Shown: positions 25,811 to 34,591 of the stretch, piece after piece | Numbering within the stretch: position 1 is the stretch's first letter | Layout: every line of letters starts with the position of its first letter | Assembly: GCA_938007935.1 (NCBI GenBank) | Contig: CALLMD010000002.1 | Coordinates: 17,923 to 81,922, forward strand | DNA length: 64,000 nucleotides | Source: an uncultured Hellea sp. | GTDB lineage: Bacteria > Pseudomonadota > Alphaproteobacteria > Caulobacterales > Maricaulaceae | Reading direction: 5' to 3' | Made by a program: the position numbers and the translations under genes | The notes under the pieces: generated by a model | Databases searched by the model: none | What the model saw: the letters and a program-made list of their open reading frames with translations, nothing else | What the model was told of the DNA's origin: nothing

Positions 25811-26784
25811 ATTAAGGTCTCATCTGCACGCTTCACGATTTCCGGATCAACATTACCTCCTGATAAAATAATACAAATCGTTTGAAGTTCATTATCCTGC
25901 GCCAAAGCGCCGCCGAGAAGCGCCGCCATAGCCACAGCCCCGCCAGGTTCTAGCTGAACGCCAAGATCTCTTTTTGCAATGGCCATTGCCTTCAGACATT
26001 GCTCATCAGTGACATCAAAAACGCCTGAGAGTGATTTCGAATTTATCGGCCACGTCATCTCGCCCGGTTGAGGTGTCATAAGTGCATCACATAATGTGGC
26101 TGGGCTTGATATCAGCTTTACCCTCTTGCCAGATTTAAATGACATCTGATGATCGTTATAATGCTCAGGCTCCGCCCCGTAAATTTTGGTTTGCGGCGAA
26201 AGCTCATTCAACGCCAAACTGATACCCGCACATAATCCACCGCCACCCATACAAGAAATAAGCGCGTCAAATCTTACACGGCTTTGCACAATCTCGAGCC
26301 CAACAGTTCCCTGCCCCGCAATTATATAAGGGTCGTCATAACTCGGCACGATAATGCGGCCTTTCTTCTGACTTATGCGCTGTGCTATCTCCTCGCGGGA
26401 CTCCGTGGCGCGATCATAAAATATAATCTCTGCGCCATCATTTCGAACGCCCGCAACTTTCACAGCAGGCGCGTCCTCCGGCATAATAATGATAGCTGAT
26501 AAACCCAGCTCTTTAGCAGCCCGCGATACGCCCTGTGCATGATTACCAGAGCTATAGGCCACAACACCTTTTGCGCGTTCAGCTTCATTCATAACAGATA
26601 GCCGATTATATCCGCCACGATATTTAAAAGCTCCAACTTTCTGATTACATTCGGGTTTAAACCAGACCGATTTACCTGTCATATCATCTATTTCATCTGA
26701 ACGGATTAGTTCGGTCTTTACTGCATGACCTTCAAGCCGCTCAGCCGCTTTTACAACATCCATGTAAGTCGGTAGCAACGTCAT
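25807..26784 (-). CDS. threonine/serine dehydratase family PLP enzyme
   Basis: This 325-residue fold-type II PLP enzyme has the Schiff-base Lys in GAFKYRGGYN, the phosphate-side SSGNHAQG and the glycine loop MGGGGLCAGISL. Homologues deaminate threonine or serine or racemise serine/aspartate. The short length and lack of an ACT regulatory domain argue against the biosynthetic IlvA type. It does not belong to the Atu operon but faces it. It is divergent from the acyl-CoA synthetase gene. Confidence 0.85.
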   Translation of the reverse strand: MTLLPTYMDVVKAAERLEGHAVKTELIRSDEIDDMTGKSVWFKPECNQKVGAFKYRGGYNRLSVMNEAERAKGVVAYSSGNHAQGVSRAAKELGLSAIIIMPEDAPAVKVAGVRNDGAEIIFYDRATESREEIAQRISQKKGRIIVPSYDDPYIIAGQGTVGLEIVQSRVRFDALISCMGGGGLCAGISLALNELSPQTKIYGAEPEHYNDHQMSFKSGKRVKLISSPATLCDALMTPQPGEMTWPINSKSLSGVFDVTDEQCLKAMAIAKRDLGVQLEPGGAVAMAALLGGALAQDNELQTICIILSGGNVDPEIVKRADETLI

Positions 26785-26877
26785 ATGAAACTCTTTGCAT
26801 AAGGTTAGTTGACGCTCACCCTATTAGATGGAAATAGAGAGGCAAGAAAAACATATTAAATTACCCGGGAGAACGCC

Positions 26878-28503
26878 ATGCAAGGCCTCATGATGCAACA
26901 AGAGCTAATGATCAGCGATTTGATCGAGCATGCTGCAAAAGTACACAGTAACCGCGAAATCTACACGCTCAATGCAGATATGAGCGAACACCGTTACTCA
27001 TGGGCCGATTGTGCCGTTCGCACGCGTAAACTGGCAAATGCTTTACTTTCTGCAGGTATCAAAAAGGGTGACCGCGTTGCGACAATTGCCTGGAATAATT
27101 ATCGCCATATTGAAATCTATTATGCTGTCTCTTCAATCGGCGCGATTGTTCACACTATCAATCCACGCCTAAAGCCTGAACAAATTGCATGGATGGTCAA
27201 TCACGCCGAAGATACATTCCTCATTTTCGATACAACATTTGGTCCAATCATTGATGGCGTCTCGGCCATGTGCCCAAGCGTGAAAAAATGGATTTGTCTA
27301 ACAGATAAAGCTGGCCTTCCAGACTATAAAACTGAAGTTCAAGATTATGAAAGTTTCATTGCAGATGCGAGCGAAACCATTGAATGGCCGCGGTTTGATG
27401 AAAACACGGCCTGTACACTGTGCTACACATCTGGAACGACAGGCGACCCCAAAGGCGTTCTCTATTCGCACCGCTCAACCATCCTGCACGCCATGGCGGG
27501 TTCATTTAATGATGTTATCGGCGCAGGATCTCGTGACGTTATTCTCGCCGTTGTGCCGATGTTCCATGTCTCAGCTTGGGGATTAGTTTACTCCGCCGCT
27601 ATGGTGGGCGCAAAACTCGTCATGCCTGGTCCAGGTCTGGACGGCGCAAATATGTGTAAAATGATCAATCAAGAAAAGGTTACGCTGATGGCGGGTGTAC
27701 CTACAGTATGGCTTGGCATTTATAACCATGCCAAAGCCAATGGAATTGATCTGCCAACAGTCAAGAAAGCGCTCGTTGGCGGCTCTGCACTTCCAGAGAG
27801 CTTGCTACGCGCTTATGAACAAGATCTTGGCATTCCAATGCAACAAGGCTGGGGCATGACGGAAACTTCGCCGCTAGGCTCCACATATGCCGCCCATCCA
27901 GATACAAACCTTGATGACTATGACAGCACCGTCTCAGATAAACTTTTAGCGGGGCGCCGTATTTTTGGTATCGATATGCGCATCGTTGATGATGAAGGAA
28001 ATATCCTCCCGGAAGACGGTAAAGCAGAAGGCCATCTTCATGTGCGCGGGCCTTGGGTTTCAAGTGGATATTTCAAGGGTGCAGGTGCTGAGGCCTTTAC
28101 AGATGATGGTTGGTTCGCGACTGGGGATGTAAGTAAACTCCACCCTACGGGATTCATGGAAATTACTGACCGCTCCAAAGATGTTATTAAATCTGGAGGC
28201 GAATGGGTTAGTTCCATTGACGTTGAAAATGCAGCCTCTGACCATCCGGATGTCGCCATGGCAGCCTGTATAGGTATCCGCCATGAAAAATGGCAAGAAC
28301 GCCCTTTCCTCATTGTACAGCCAGTCCCAGGGAAATCACCCGATAAGGATGAAATCAAAAAATGCATTACAGCAAAATGCGCAAAGTGGTGGCTACCGGA
28401 TGAAATTGTTTTTCAAGACGAATTGCCTCTTGGCGCAACGGGGAAAATCCTCAAACGGGAATTAAAGGTCGTATATAAGGACCACTATACTAAAACGGGG
28501 TAA
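26878..28503 (+). CDS. fatty-acid (medium/long-chain) acyl-CoA synthetase
   Basis: This 541-residue AMP-binding enzyme has the P-loop-like YTSGTTGDPKGVLYSHRS, the WGMTETSPLGS adenylate motif, the hinge region TGDVSKLHPTGFMEITDRSK DVIKSGGEW and the catalytic Lys in GATGKILKREL. Motif spacing is that of class-I FadD-type ligases that make acyl-AMP then acyl-CoA. A GGGAGA precedes the chosen ATG; a second ATG lies 12 nt on. It may activate acids that feed the neighbouring beta-oxidation/terpenoid genes. It ends facing the MFS gene. Confidence 0.9.
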   Translation: MQGLMMQQELMISDLIEHAAKVHSNREIYTLNADMSEHRYSWADCAVRTRKLANALLSAGIKKGDRVATIAWNNYRHIEIYYAVSSIGAIVHTINPRLKPEQIAWMVNHAEDTFLIFDTTFGPIIDGVSAMCPSVKKWICLTDKAGLPDYKTEVQDYESFIADASETIEWPRFDENTACTLCYTSGTTGDPKGVLYSHRSTILHAMAGSFNDVIGAGSRDVILAVVPMFHVSAWGLVYSAAMVGAKLVMPGPGLDGANMCKMINQEKVTLMAGVPTVWLGIYNHAKANGIDLPTVKKALVGGSALPESLLRAYEQDLGIPMQQGWGMTETSPLGSTYAAHPDTNLDDYDSTVSDKLLAGRRIFGIDMRIVDDEGNILPEDGKAEGHLHVRGPWVSSGYFKGAGAEAFTDDGWFATGDVSKLHPTGFMEITDRSKDVIKSGGEWVSSIDVENAASDHPDVAMAACIGIRHEKWQERPFLIVQPVPGKSPDKDEIKKCITAKCAKWWLPDEIVFQDELPLGATGKILKRELKVVYKDHYTKTG

Positions 28504-28506
28504 GGT

Positions 28507-29772
28507 TTAAGCCTTACCCGCGCCAAGTTCAAAGAGCTTTCCTCTCTCTGTTATCAAAACAATGCAGAGCGATAAAACACCGAGTCCAATAAAACCAAGA
28601 ACAATGGGCGATACGGTCCCATTGAACTGGCTTGAGACTAGGAAACCAAAACCGCTGGCAACCGTTGTTGTGGCAAAGCCATAAAGCGCGCTCGCTGTTC
28701 CCGCGATTTTGCCTTGGGGTTCCATCGCAATAGCCGAAAAATTAGCGCCCATCATTCCGAAACATCCAAAGGTCAATGCAAAAAGCGGTAGGAAAAAGAT
28801 CAGCTTCTCACCCGCAATTTGTAAAACGGTGTAATTAGCAACTGACAATACAATAAAGGCAAACAAAACCGCATGGCTCATACGCCGCATGCCATATTTC
28901 TCAACCACACGGCTATTGATAAAATTAGCAAAAGCCAATGTGCCTGCAATCACGGCAAACCAGATCGCAAATCTGTTGCCTGCATGAAATACATCTTCAA
29001 ATATCTGTTCTGCTGCCGCTATAAACGCAAAAAGCGCGCCATAAATGACGCCGCTGGCCGCCATATAACCTAATGTGACACGCGTCGTCAGTACTTGACC
29101 AAACCCGCTTAAGGCTTTCGAAACGTTGAGCGCTTGTTGATCTTCTGCCTTAAGCGTTTCTGGTAGACGAAAATGAACCCATGCTAGAATTATAAGTCCT
29201 GCTACGCCCAGCACGCCAAACATCCATTTCCAACCCGCCACCATCATAACACCTTGACCAACAGCTGGCGCAATAATTGGAATAATCATGAAGACAGTCA
29301 TAACTAAAGACATAATTCGCGCCATGGCACGTCCTGCTGTTACGTCTCTCACAATTGAGACCGCCATAACGCGAATCCCGGATGCAAATATCCCTTGTAG
29401 AAAGCGAACGAGACATAGAACATAGAAGGAGCTCGTTGCCATACACATAAATCCAAAGACGACATAAGCTATAATACAAAGCCTTAGTAATGTGCGCCGC
29501 CCATAACGGTCTGTAATGGGACCAAAGAAAAGCTGCGGGACGCCAAACCCAATCATATATGAATATAAAAGCCATTGTTGCTGGTTGCCCGTGATCTGAT
29601 AGTAATCCGCGATGATGCCCATGGCGGGCAGCATAATATCAATCGCAAACGCATTTAGCGCCATTAATGCCGCGACCATGCAAACGAATTCCCACAACGG
29701 CATAGGCAGCTTAGATGTTGCAACCGTATTAATTTTGATATTTTTAGGCTTAGGACTCACCGCGACTCTCAC
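28507..29772 (-). CDS. MFS transporter, Bcr/CflA-type drug efflux
   Basis: This 421-residue protein has 12 predicted membrane segments. The conserved loop after TM2 reads FFGPITDRYGRRTLL (motif A), and DIMLPAMGIIADYY after TM1 is typical of Bcr/CflA efflux pumps. The start is GTG 29772. It converges on the acyl-CoA synthetase gene by 3 bp. The substrate is unknown. Confidence 0.87.
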   Translation of the reverse strand: MRVAVSPKPKNIKINTVATSKLPMPLWEFVCMVAALMALNAFAIDIMLPAMGIIADYYQITGNQQQWLLYSYMIGFGVPQLFFGPITDRYGRRTLLRLCIIAYVVFGFMCMATSSFYVLCLVRFLQGIFASGIRVMAVSIVRDVTAGRAMARIMSLVMTVFMIIPIIAPAVGQGVMMVAGWKWMFGVLGVAGLIILAWVHFRLPETLKAEDQQALNVSKALSGFGQVLTTRVTLGYMAASGVIYGALFAFIAAAEQIFEDVFHAGNRFAIWFAVIAGTLAFANFINSRVVEKYGMRRMSHAVLFAFIVLSVANYTVLQIAGEKLIFFLPLFALTFGCFGMMGANFSAIAMEPQGKIAGTASALYGFATTTVASGFGFLVSSQFNGTVSPIVLGFIGLGVLSLCIVLITERGKLFELGAGKA

Positions 29773-29825
29773 TTACAAGCGCTATGCGCTCCTGCCATCA
29801 CTCGCGCAAACAAATTCGCCTACAA

Positions 29826-30200
29826 TTAGTGTTTAGTTTTAACAGCCGCAAACATTGCGAGCCAAGCGGGTAGTTGAATACCGAATAAATTAACCGCTGC
29901 TATCAGATCAAAAGGCATGCCCCGCATAACGATCCATATCCAAATATGAAAAGCAGCATGCAGGCATGGCCAAAACGCGCCAAAGACAAGCGCCGTTTTA
30001 TCTCGTTTTACAACGCCCCAGACAATAGCCAGACCGCTAGCGGAAAAAGCAAGGGCAGCATCTCTTATAAAGTGCAAATTAAAAGGCCCCATCATAGACA
30101 CACCGGGCGTGTTATCATACCAATATTGCGGCGCGAACCACATCTGTCCTGCCAACCCTAGAAAAAAGATTGCAGAGATAATAAGGATAATCCGGTTCAT
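29826..30200 (-). CDS. small four-helix membrane protein
   Basis: This 124-residue protein has four hydrophobic helices (MNRIILIISAIFFLGLAGQM; AALAFSASGLAIVWGVV; a middle one; PAWLAMFAAV). A conserved-looking FNLHFIRDAALAF motif and WPCLHAAFHIWIW His-rich helix suggest a DoxX- or DUF4345-like fold. No clear function. It lies 9 bp after the nitroreductase gene stop and may be co-transcribed with it. Confidence 0.65.
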   Translation of the reverse strand: MNRIILIISAIFFLGLAGQMWFAPQYWYDNTPGVSMMGPFNLHFIRDAALAFSASGLAIVWGVVKRDKTALVFGAFWPCLHAAFHIWIWIVMRGMPFDLIAAVNLFGIQLPAWLAMFAAVKTKH

Positions 30201-30209
30201 GTAGGCATC

Positions 30210-30884
30210 TTAATCAATGAAAGTACTAATTTCTAATAAATCCTTTTTGATAAGGGCATGCTTCGGGACTTTTGCGTCCACAGCAGGATAACCGACAACC
30301 ATCAGAACAAATGGCTTCTCATTTTTCGGGCGTCCGCAAATATCGCGTAAAAAACCCATAGGCGCCGGTGTATGTGTGAGCGTCCCAAGTCCTGCACTAT
30401 GCAAAGCTGTAATCAACATACCCGTCGCAAGCCCAACGGATTCTGTCACATAATAGTTCTTCTTATCCTGACCCGCTATTTCCCCGCCGCGCTTTTGTGA
30501 GAAGACAGCGATCAACCAAGGCGCATGTTCAAGGAAGGGCTTACTTTCATCAGTACCAAGTGGCGCTAAAGCGTCTAACCACTCTTGAGACGCTCTCTTA
30601 TTATAAAATTCATTTTCTTCAGCTTCAGCTGCGAGACGTATCTTACGTTTTGTTTCCGGATCAGAGATAGCAACAAAGTGCCACGGCTGATGATTTGCCC
30701 CACTTGGCGCAGTCCCCGCAGCTTTAATGCATGTCTCTATAAGCTCTCGCGGAACAGGTTTATCCGAAAAATCACGAATAGTCCGGCGCTTTAACAGCGT
30801 TTCCAAAACAACACTCGCGCGAGTTTGCATCTGCTCTTCTGAAAGCTCTTCATAGCCTAACAAAGGTACAAATTCAGCATTCAT
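30210..30884 (-). CDS. nitroreductase-family flavoprotein resembling iodotyrosine deiodinase
   Basis: From ATG 30884 the product has 224 residues (an upstream ATG at 30923 adds 13). RRTIRDFSDKPVP and GTAPSGANHQPWHFV match the nitroreductase FMN site. Three residues that in iodotyrosine deiodinases clamp the halotyrosine (Glu, Tyr, Lys) are present: Glu and Tyr in EENEFYNKR and Lys in DESKPFL. The later VTESVGLATGMLITALHSAGL and FVLMVVGYPA also fit. Bacterial members reductively dehalogenate halotyrosines. The match is by motif; nitroreductase or other dehalogenase activity remains possible. Confidence 0.75.
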   Translation of the reverse strand: MNAEFVPLLGYEELSEEQMQTRASVVLETLLKRRTIRDFSDKPVPRELIETCIKAAGTAPSGANHQPWHFVAISDPETKRKIRLAAEAEENEFYNKRASQEWLDALAPLGTDESKPFLEHAPWLIAVFSQKRGGEIAGQDKKNYYVTESVGLATGMLITALHSAGLGTLTHTPAPMGFLRDICGRPKNEKPFVLMVVGYPAVDAKVPKHALIKKDLLEISTFID

Positions 30885-31008
30885 ATTTTCATCATTCCTA
30901 ACATTAAAATTGACACCCTTCATATTCTATATTGCCTTGAATGAAAGAAGAATAAGCGAAGACCAAAATACACAGTGAACTATTTAGCAAGCTAGGCTAG
31001 TAGCACCT

Positions 31009-31911
31009 ATGGGATTTAAGGACTTTCTATTACTATTTACTGTTTGTTTTGTCTGGGGGTTAAACATCGTGATAACCCGCTGGGTCGTCTTTGATGCCGC
31101 AGTACCCCCAATATTCTTTGCAGCTATAAGATTCTTCGGCGTAGCGCTTATCCTTATCCCCTTTTTACGTCCGTTTCCAAAAGATATAAAAACGCTATTT
31201 CTTATATCCTTATTTATAGGGTCTGGGCATTTTGCTCTTCTATTCGTCGGGCTCGCCTATGCGGAAGCCTCGGCAGCAGCCGTTGTCAGTCAACTTGCCG
31301 TGCCCTTTTCCACATTAATGAGCATGGCGTTCTTAGGCGAAACCATTGGGTGGCGGCGAGGCATCGGAATTATGTTGGCTTTTGCAGGAGTATTGCTAAT
31401 TGCTATCGACCCTAGCAGTTTCAGTATTTCTTTTGGACTTTTATATATCGCGGCCGCAGCCTTTATTGGCTCTGTAGGCGGCATTTTAATGAAGCGCATA
31501 AGCCCTATATCAGCCCTACAAATGCAAGCCTGGATTGGCCTGTTTTCATTTACCCCGCTCTTTGTTTTTTCGGGTCTTTTTGAGCAGGGCCAATGGAACA
31601 CATATATAATAGGCGGCTGGCCCGTATGGATATCAACAATTTTTGCCGTGATCGGTGTGTCCGTTTTTGGACACGGTGCATTTTATCATCTCATCAAAAA
31701 ATACGATATTTCTCTACTATCTCCCCTTACACTAATGACGCCGATATGGGGTGTCGTGCTCAGTATTGTTTTTTTGAAAGAGGCCATAACTGCCCAACTT
31801 ATTTTGGGCTCTGTTATTTCTCTTGGCGGCGTCTTGGTTATCGCGTTGCGCAGAAATAAAACATTACCAGAGGCTGGAATGGGTAAAAAACTTGGAAGCG
31901 GGGGCTCGTAA
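31009..31911 (+). CDS. EamA/DMT-family transporter
   Basis: This 300-residue protein has ten hydrophobic segments in two EamA repeats (start FKDFLLLFTVCFVWGLNIVI; second near ISFGLLYIAAAAFIGSVGG). EamA proteins export metabolites such as amino acids. It diverges from the nitroreductase gene over an 86-bp promoter region; the tdh gene ends 26 bp after it. Substrate unknown. Confidence 0.85.
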   Translation: MGFKDFLLLFTVCFVWGLNIVITRWVVFDAAVPPIFFAAIRFFGVALILIPFLRPFPKDIKTLFLISLFIGSGHFALLFVGLAYAEASAAAVVSQLAVPFSTLMSMAFLGETIGWRRGIGIMLAFAGVLLIAIDPSSFSISFGLLYIAAAAFIGSVGGILMKRISPISALQMQAWIGLFSFTPLFVFSGLFEQGQWNTYIIGGWPVWISTIFAVIGVSVFGHGAFYHLIKKYDISLLSPLTLMTPIWGVVLSIVFLKEAITAQLILGSVISLGGVLVIALRRNKTLPEAGMGKKLGSGGS

Positions 31912-31937
31912 GAATACTATCGCATCAATTTAGAAAT

Positions 31938-32984
31938 TTATATTTCGTTCCAATCCAAGATAACCTTACCGCTCTTTCCGGTTTCCATTAAGTCAAAGGC
32001 TTTTTGAAAATCACGAGCCGCAAATCGATGAGTTATCATAGGCGACACATCCAGCCCGCTATCAAGCAGTGCCAGCATTTTATACCATGTCTCATACATC
32101 TGACGTCCATAAATACCCTTAAGAGTCAGAGCCTTTCCAACAAGCTTACCAAAATCAACGGGAAATGGTTTTGACGGTATGCCTAGCATTGCAATGTTTC
32201 CACCCATTAACATCACATCAAGCATTTGATTAAAGGCTGGCTCTGCGCCGCTCATTTCCAGCCCGACATCAAAACCTTCATTCATGCCAATCTCAGCCAT
32301 GACAGCTTTCAGGTCTTCATTCATGGGGTTAACCATGCGAGTACGCGGAGCAAGTTTTCGCGCGAATTCAAGTCGCCAGTCATTTATATCCGTCAATACA
32401 ACTCGACGCGCTCCCGATTTTTCAGCAACTGCTGCCGCCATAATACCTATCGGCCCCGCGCCTGTAATAAGAACATCTTCGCCAACAAGATCAAATGCAA
32501 AAGCCGTATGCACAGCATTGCCCAAAGGATCCATGATGGCGGCAATCTCTAGCGGAAAATTATCTTTAAGCGGAATGACGTTAAATTCGGGAAGCGCGAG
32601 GTACTGCGCATAGGCCCCAGGCAAATTGACTCCAATACCCTTTGTATCCGGATCCAAATGAAATTTACCCGCGCGCGCATTGCGTGAGCGTCGACCAACA
32701 ACATGGCCCTCTCCTGTGACGCGCTGTCCGACTTTAACGCGGGTCACAGTCGATCCAATCGCCGCAACAGTACCGCCATATTCATGCCCTGTAATAAGCG
32801 GCACAGGTACATTTTTTTGGGCCCACTCATCCCATTTATAAATATGCATATCCGTCCCGCAAATTGCGGTACGCTCAATTTTAATCAGCACTTCATTTGC
32901 GGCAATAGATGGGATTGGGACATCTTGAAGCCATAATCCTTTTTCAGCCTTGGCTTTTACAAGGGCTTTCATTGTTTCGGTCAT
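31938..32984 (-). CDS. tdh: L-threonine 3-dehydrogenase
   Basis: This 348-residue zinc-dependent MDR enzyme shows [17 protein letters not shown] (catalytic Cys and the Tdh-specific IYKWDEWA), GHEYGGTV for the zinc His/Glu and a [13 protein letters not shown]ossmann loop. It oxidises threonine to 2-amino-3-ketobutyrate using NAD+. One structural-zinc lobe usually has four Cys; here the residues [13 protein letters not shown] sit where they are expected, so the structural zinc site appears lost. It overlaps the kbl stop by 4 bp, the classic threonine-degradation operon. Confidence 0.93.
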   Translation of the reverse strand: MTETMKALVKAKAEKGLWLQDVPIPSIAANEVLIKIERTAICGTDMHIYKWDEWAQKNVPVPLITGHEYGGTVAAIGSTVTRVKVGQRVTGEGHVVGRRSRNARAGKFHLDPDTKGIGVNLPGAYAQYLALPEFNVIPLKDNFPLEIAAIMDPLGNAVHTAFAFDLVGEDVLITGAGPIGIMAAAVAEKSGARRVVLTDINDWRLEFARKLAPRTRMVNPMNEDLKAVMAEIGMNEGFDVGLEMSGAEPAFNQMLDVMLMGGNIAMLGIPSKPFPVDFGKLVGKALTLKGIYGRQMYETWYKMLALLDSGLDVSPMITHRFAARDFQKAFDLMETGKSGKVILDWNEI

Positions 32985-34183
32985 ATAACGCCAAGCTCCT
33001 TGCCAACTTTAGTGAATGCCGTAATGGCTTTATCTATATGAGCTGTTGTATGAGAAGCGCTCATTTGCGTTCTTATGCGGGCTTGGCCCTTTGGAACAAC
33101 GGGAAAGAAGAACCCGATAACATATATGCCTTCGTCTAATAGCATCGCCGCCATTTTTTGCGCAGTATTAGCATCACCTAACATAACAGGAATGATGGGA
33201 TGTTCGCCGTCAGGAATCATAAATCCAGCGTTTGTCATACCTTTACGGAACTGTTTGGCATTCGCAAATATTTGCCGTCTCAAATCATCTCCCGCTATAG
33301 CAAGATCAATCGCCGTTAAGCTTGCCCCGACAAGAGATGGCGCTAGGCTGTTTGAAAATAGATAAGGCCGAGAGCGTTGGCGAAGGAGATCAACCACATT
33401 TTGCTTTGCGCATGTAAAACCACCCATCGCACCGCCAAGGGCTTTGCCTAGCGTTCCTGTTAAAATATCGACCTGTCCCTCAACATTGCGGAATGCGGCT
33501 GAACCGCGACCGCCCTCTCCTAAAAATCCAGTTGCATGGCAATCATCTACCATGAGCAGGGCGTCATATTTTTTCTTAAGCGCAACAATCTCACCAAGTT
33601 TGGCAATAGTACCGTCCATTGAGAACACACCATCTGTGGCAATCATGATATGACGCGCCCCATCTGCTCGCGCTTGTTTAAGCTGCGCCTCAAGGTCGGC
33701 TATATCACTTGTCTTATAGCGGTAACGTTTAGCTTTGCAGAGCCTTATACCGTCAATTATCGAGGCATGATTAAGTGCGTCAGAGATAATTGCATCCTCT
33801 GGCCCAAGTAAAGGTTCAAACACTCCGCCATTAGCATCAAAACAAGCCGCATATAAAATACTATCATCAAAGCCGAGCCAGCTTGCTATTTTCTGCTCAA
33901 GCTCTCTATGCTGGCTTTGGGTTCCGCATATAAACCTTACAGACGCCATACCAAATCCATGTTCAGTGACGGCAGCTTCTGAGGCTTTGATTAAGTCAGG
34001 ATGGTCGGCCAACCCAAGATAATTATTGGCGCAGAAATTTATAACTTCACGCGTAGACCCATCCTCAGTGACAATTATATCTGCGGCCTGCTTACTCGTT
34101 ATCAAACGCTCACGTTTATAAAGGCCATCATCTTCTATCTCTTTTAGAGTATTGCTTATATCTTGATAAAATGTCGTGCTCAT
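32981..34183 (-). CDS. kbl: glycine C-acetyltransferase (2-amino-3-ketobutyrate CoA ligase)
   Basis: This 400-residue aminotransferase-fold enzyme has the PLP lysine in [16 protein letters not shown] and [17 protein letters not shown] with the ring-stacking His. [17 protein letters not shown] at the N-terminus is typical of Kbl. It cleaves 2-amino-3-ketobutyrate with CoA into glycine and acetyl-CoA. It is the first gene of the kbl-tdh operon. The promoter region is shared with the divergent rne leader. Confidence 0.94.
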   Translation of the reverse strand: MSTTFYQDISNTLKEIEDDGLYKRERLITSKQAADIIVTEDGSTREVINFCANNYLGLADHPDLIKASEAAVTEHGFGMASVRFICGTQSQHRELEQKIASWLGFDDSILYAACFDANGGVFEPLLGPEDAIISDALNHASIIDGIRLCKAKRYRYKTSDIADLEAQLKQARADGARHIMIATDGVFSMDGTIAKLGEIVALKKKYDALLMVDDCHATGFLGEGGRGSAAFRNVEGQVDILTGTLGKALGGAMGGFTCAKQNVVDLLRQRSRPYLFSNSLAPSLVGASLTAIDLAIAGDDLRRQIFANAKQFRKGMTNAGFMIPDGEHPIIPVMLGDANTAQKMAAMLLDEGIYVIGFFFPVVPKGQARIRTQMSASHTTAHIDKAITAFTKVGKELGVI

Positions 34184-34591
34184 GAATCAGGTCCTTAAGG
34201 AGGATAATAACACGCTAATAGCTATGAATAGAAAAATCATGCCTAAATCATAAGTGAATTTATAAAACAAAGCCTTTGCGCCGACTCAATAAATAGGGCA
34301 CAAGCATATTTAGAGATGAAGAGTATATTTGCGTTAAGCATATATACGACGCGCGAGATGCGCCCGCATTAGCGGCTTTTCACTCAAACCGCCAATCGGC
34401 GAAATAGAAAGTTACCATGTACGCTGCCAACGCATATTTTAAGTCCGCAAAGGCCAAGGCCGGGACCGTTGCGCGTACCGTAAGACACATGTCCAATACA
34501 GGACTTCGTAAAACATCAGAGCCCCTCCTACGTTCCAATATGCGCCACGGGCGCAGTCCTGACATTCGAGCGAGGCTCTTTGGAGAAATAA
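34184..34591 (+). promoter_or_regulatory. rne leader region
   Basis: About 400 bp lie between the divergent kbl and rne starts. Long rne 5' leaders with structured hairpins act in RNase E autoregulation in other bacteria. GC-rich candidates include CGACGCGCGAGATGCGCCCG near 34349. An 83-codon frame from 34417 overlaps rne and is most likely not a gene. Direct promoter elements are unclear. Confidence 0.4.
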
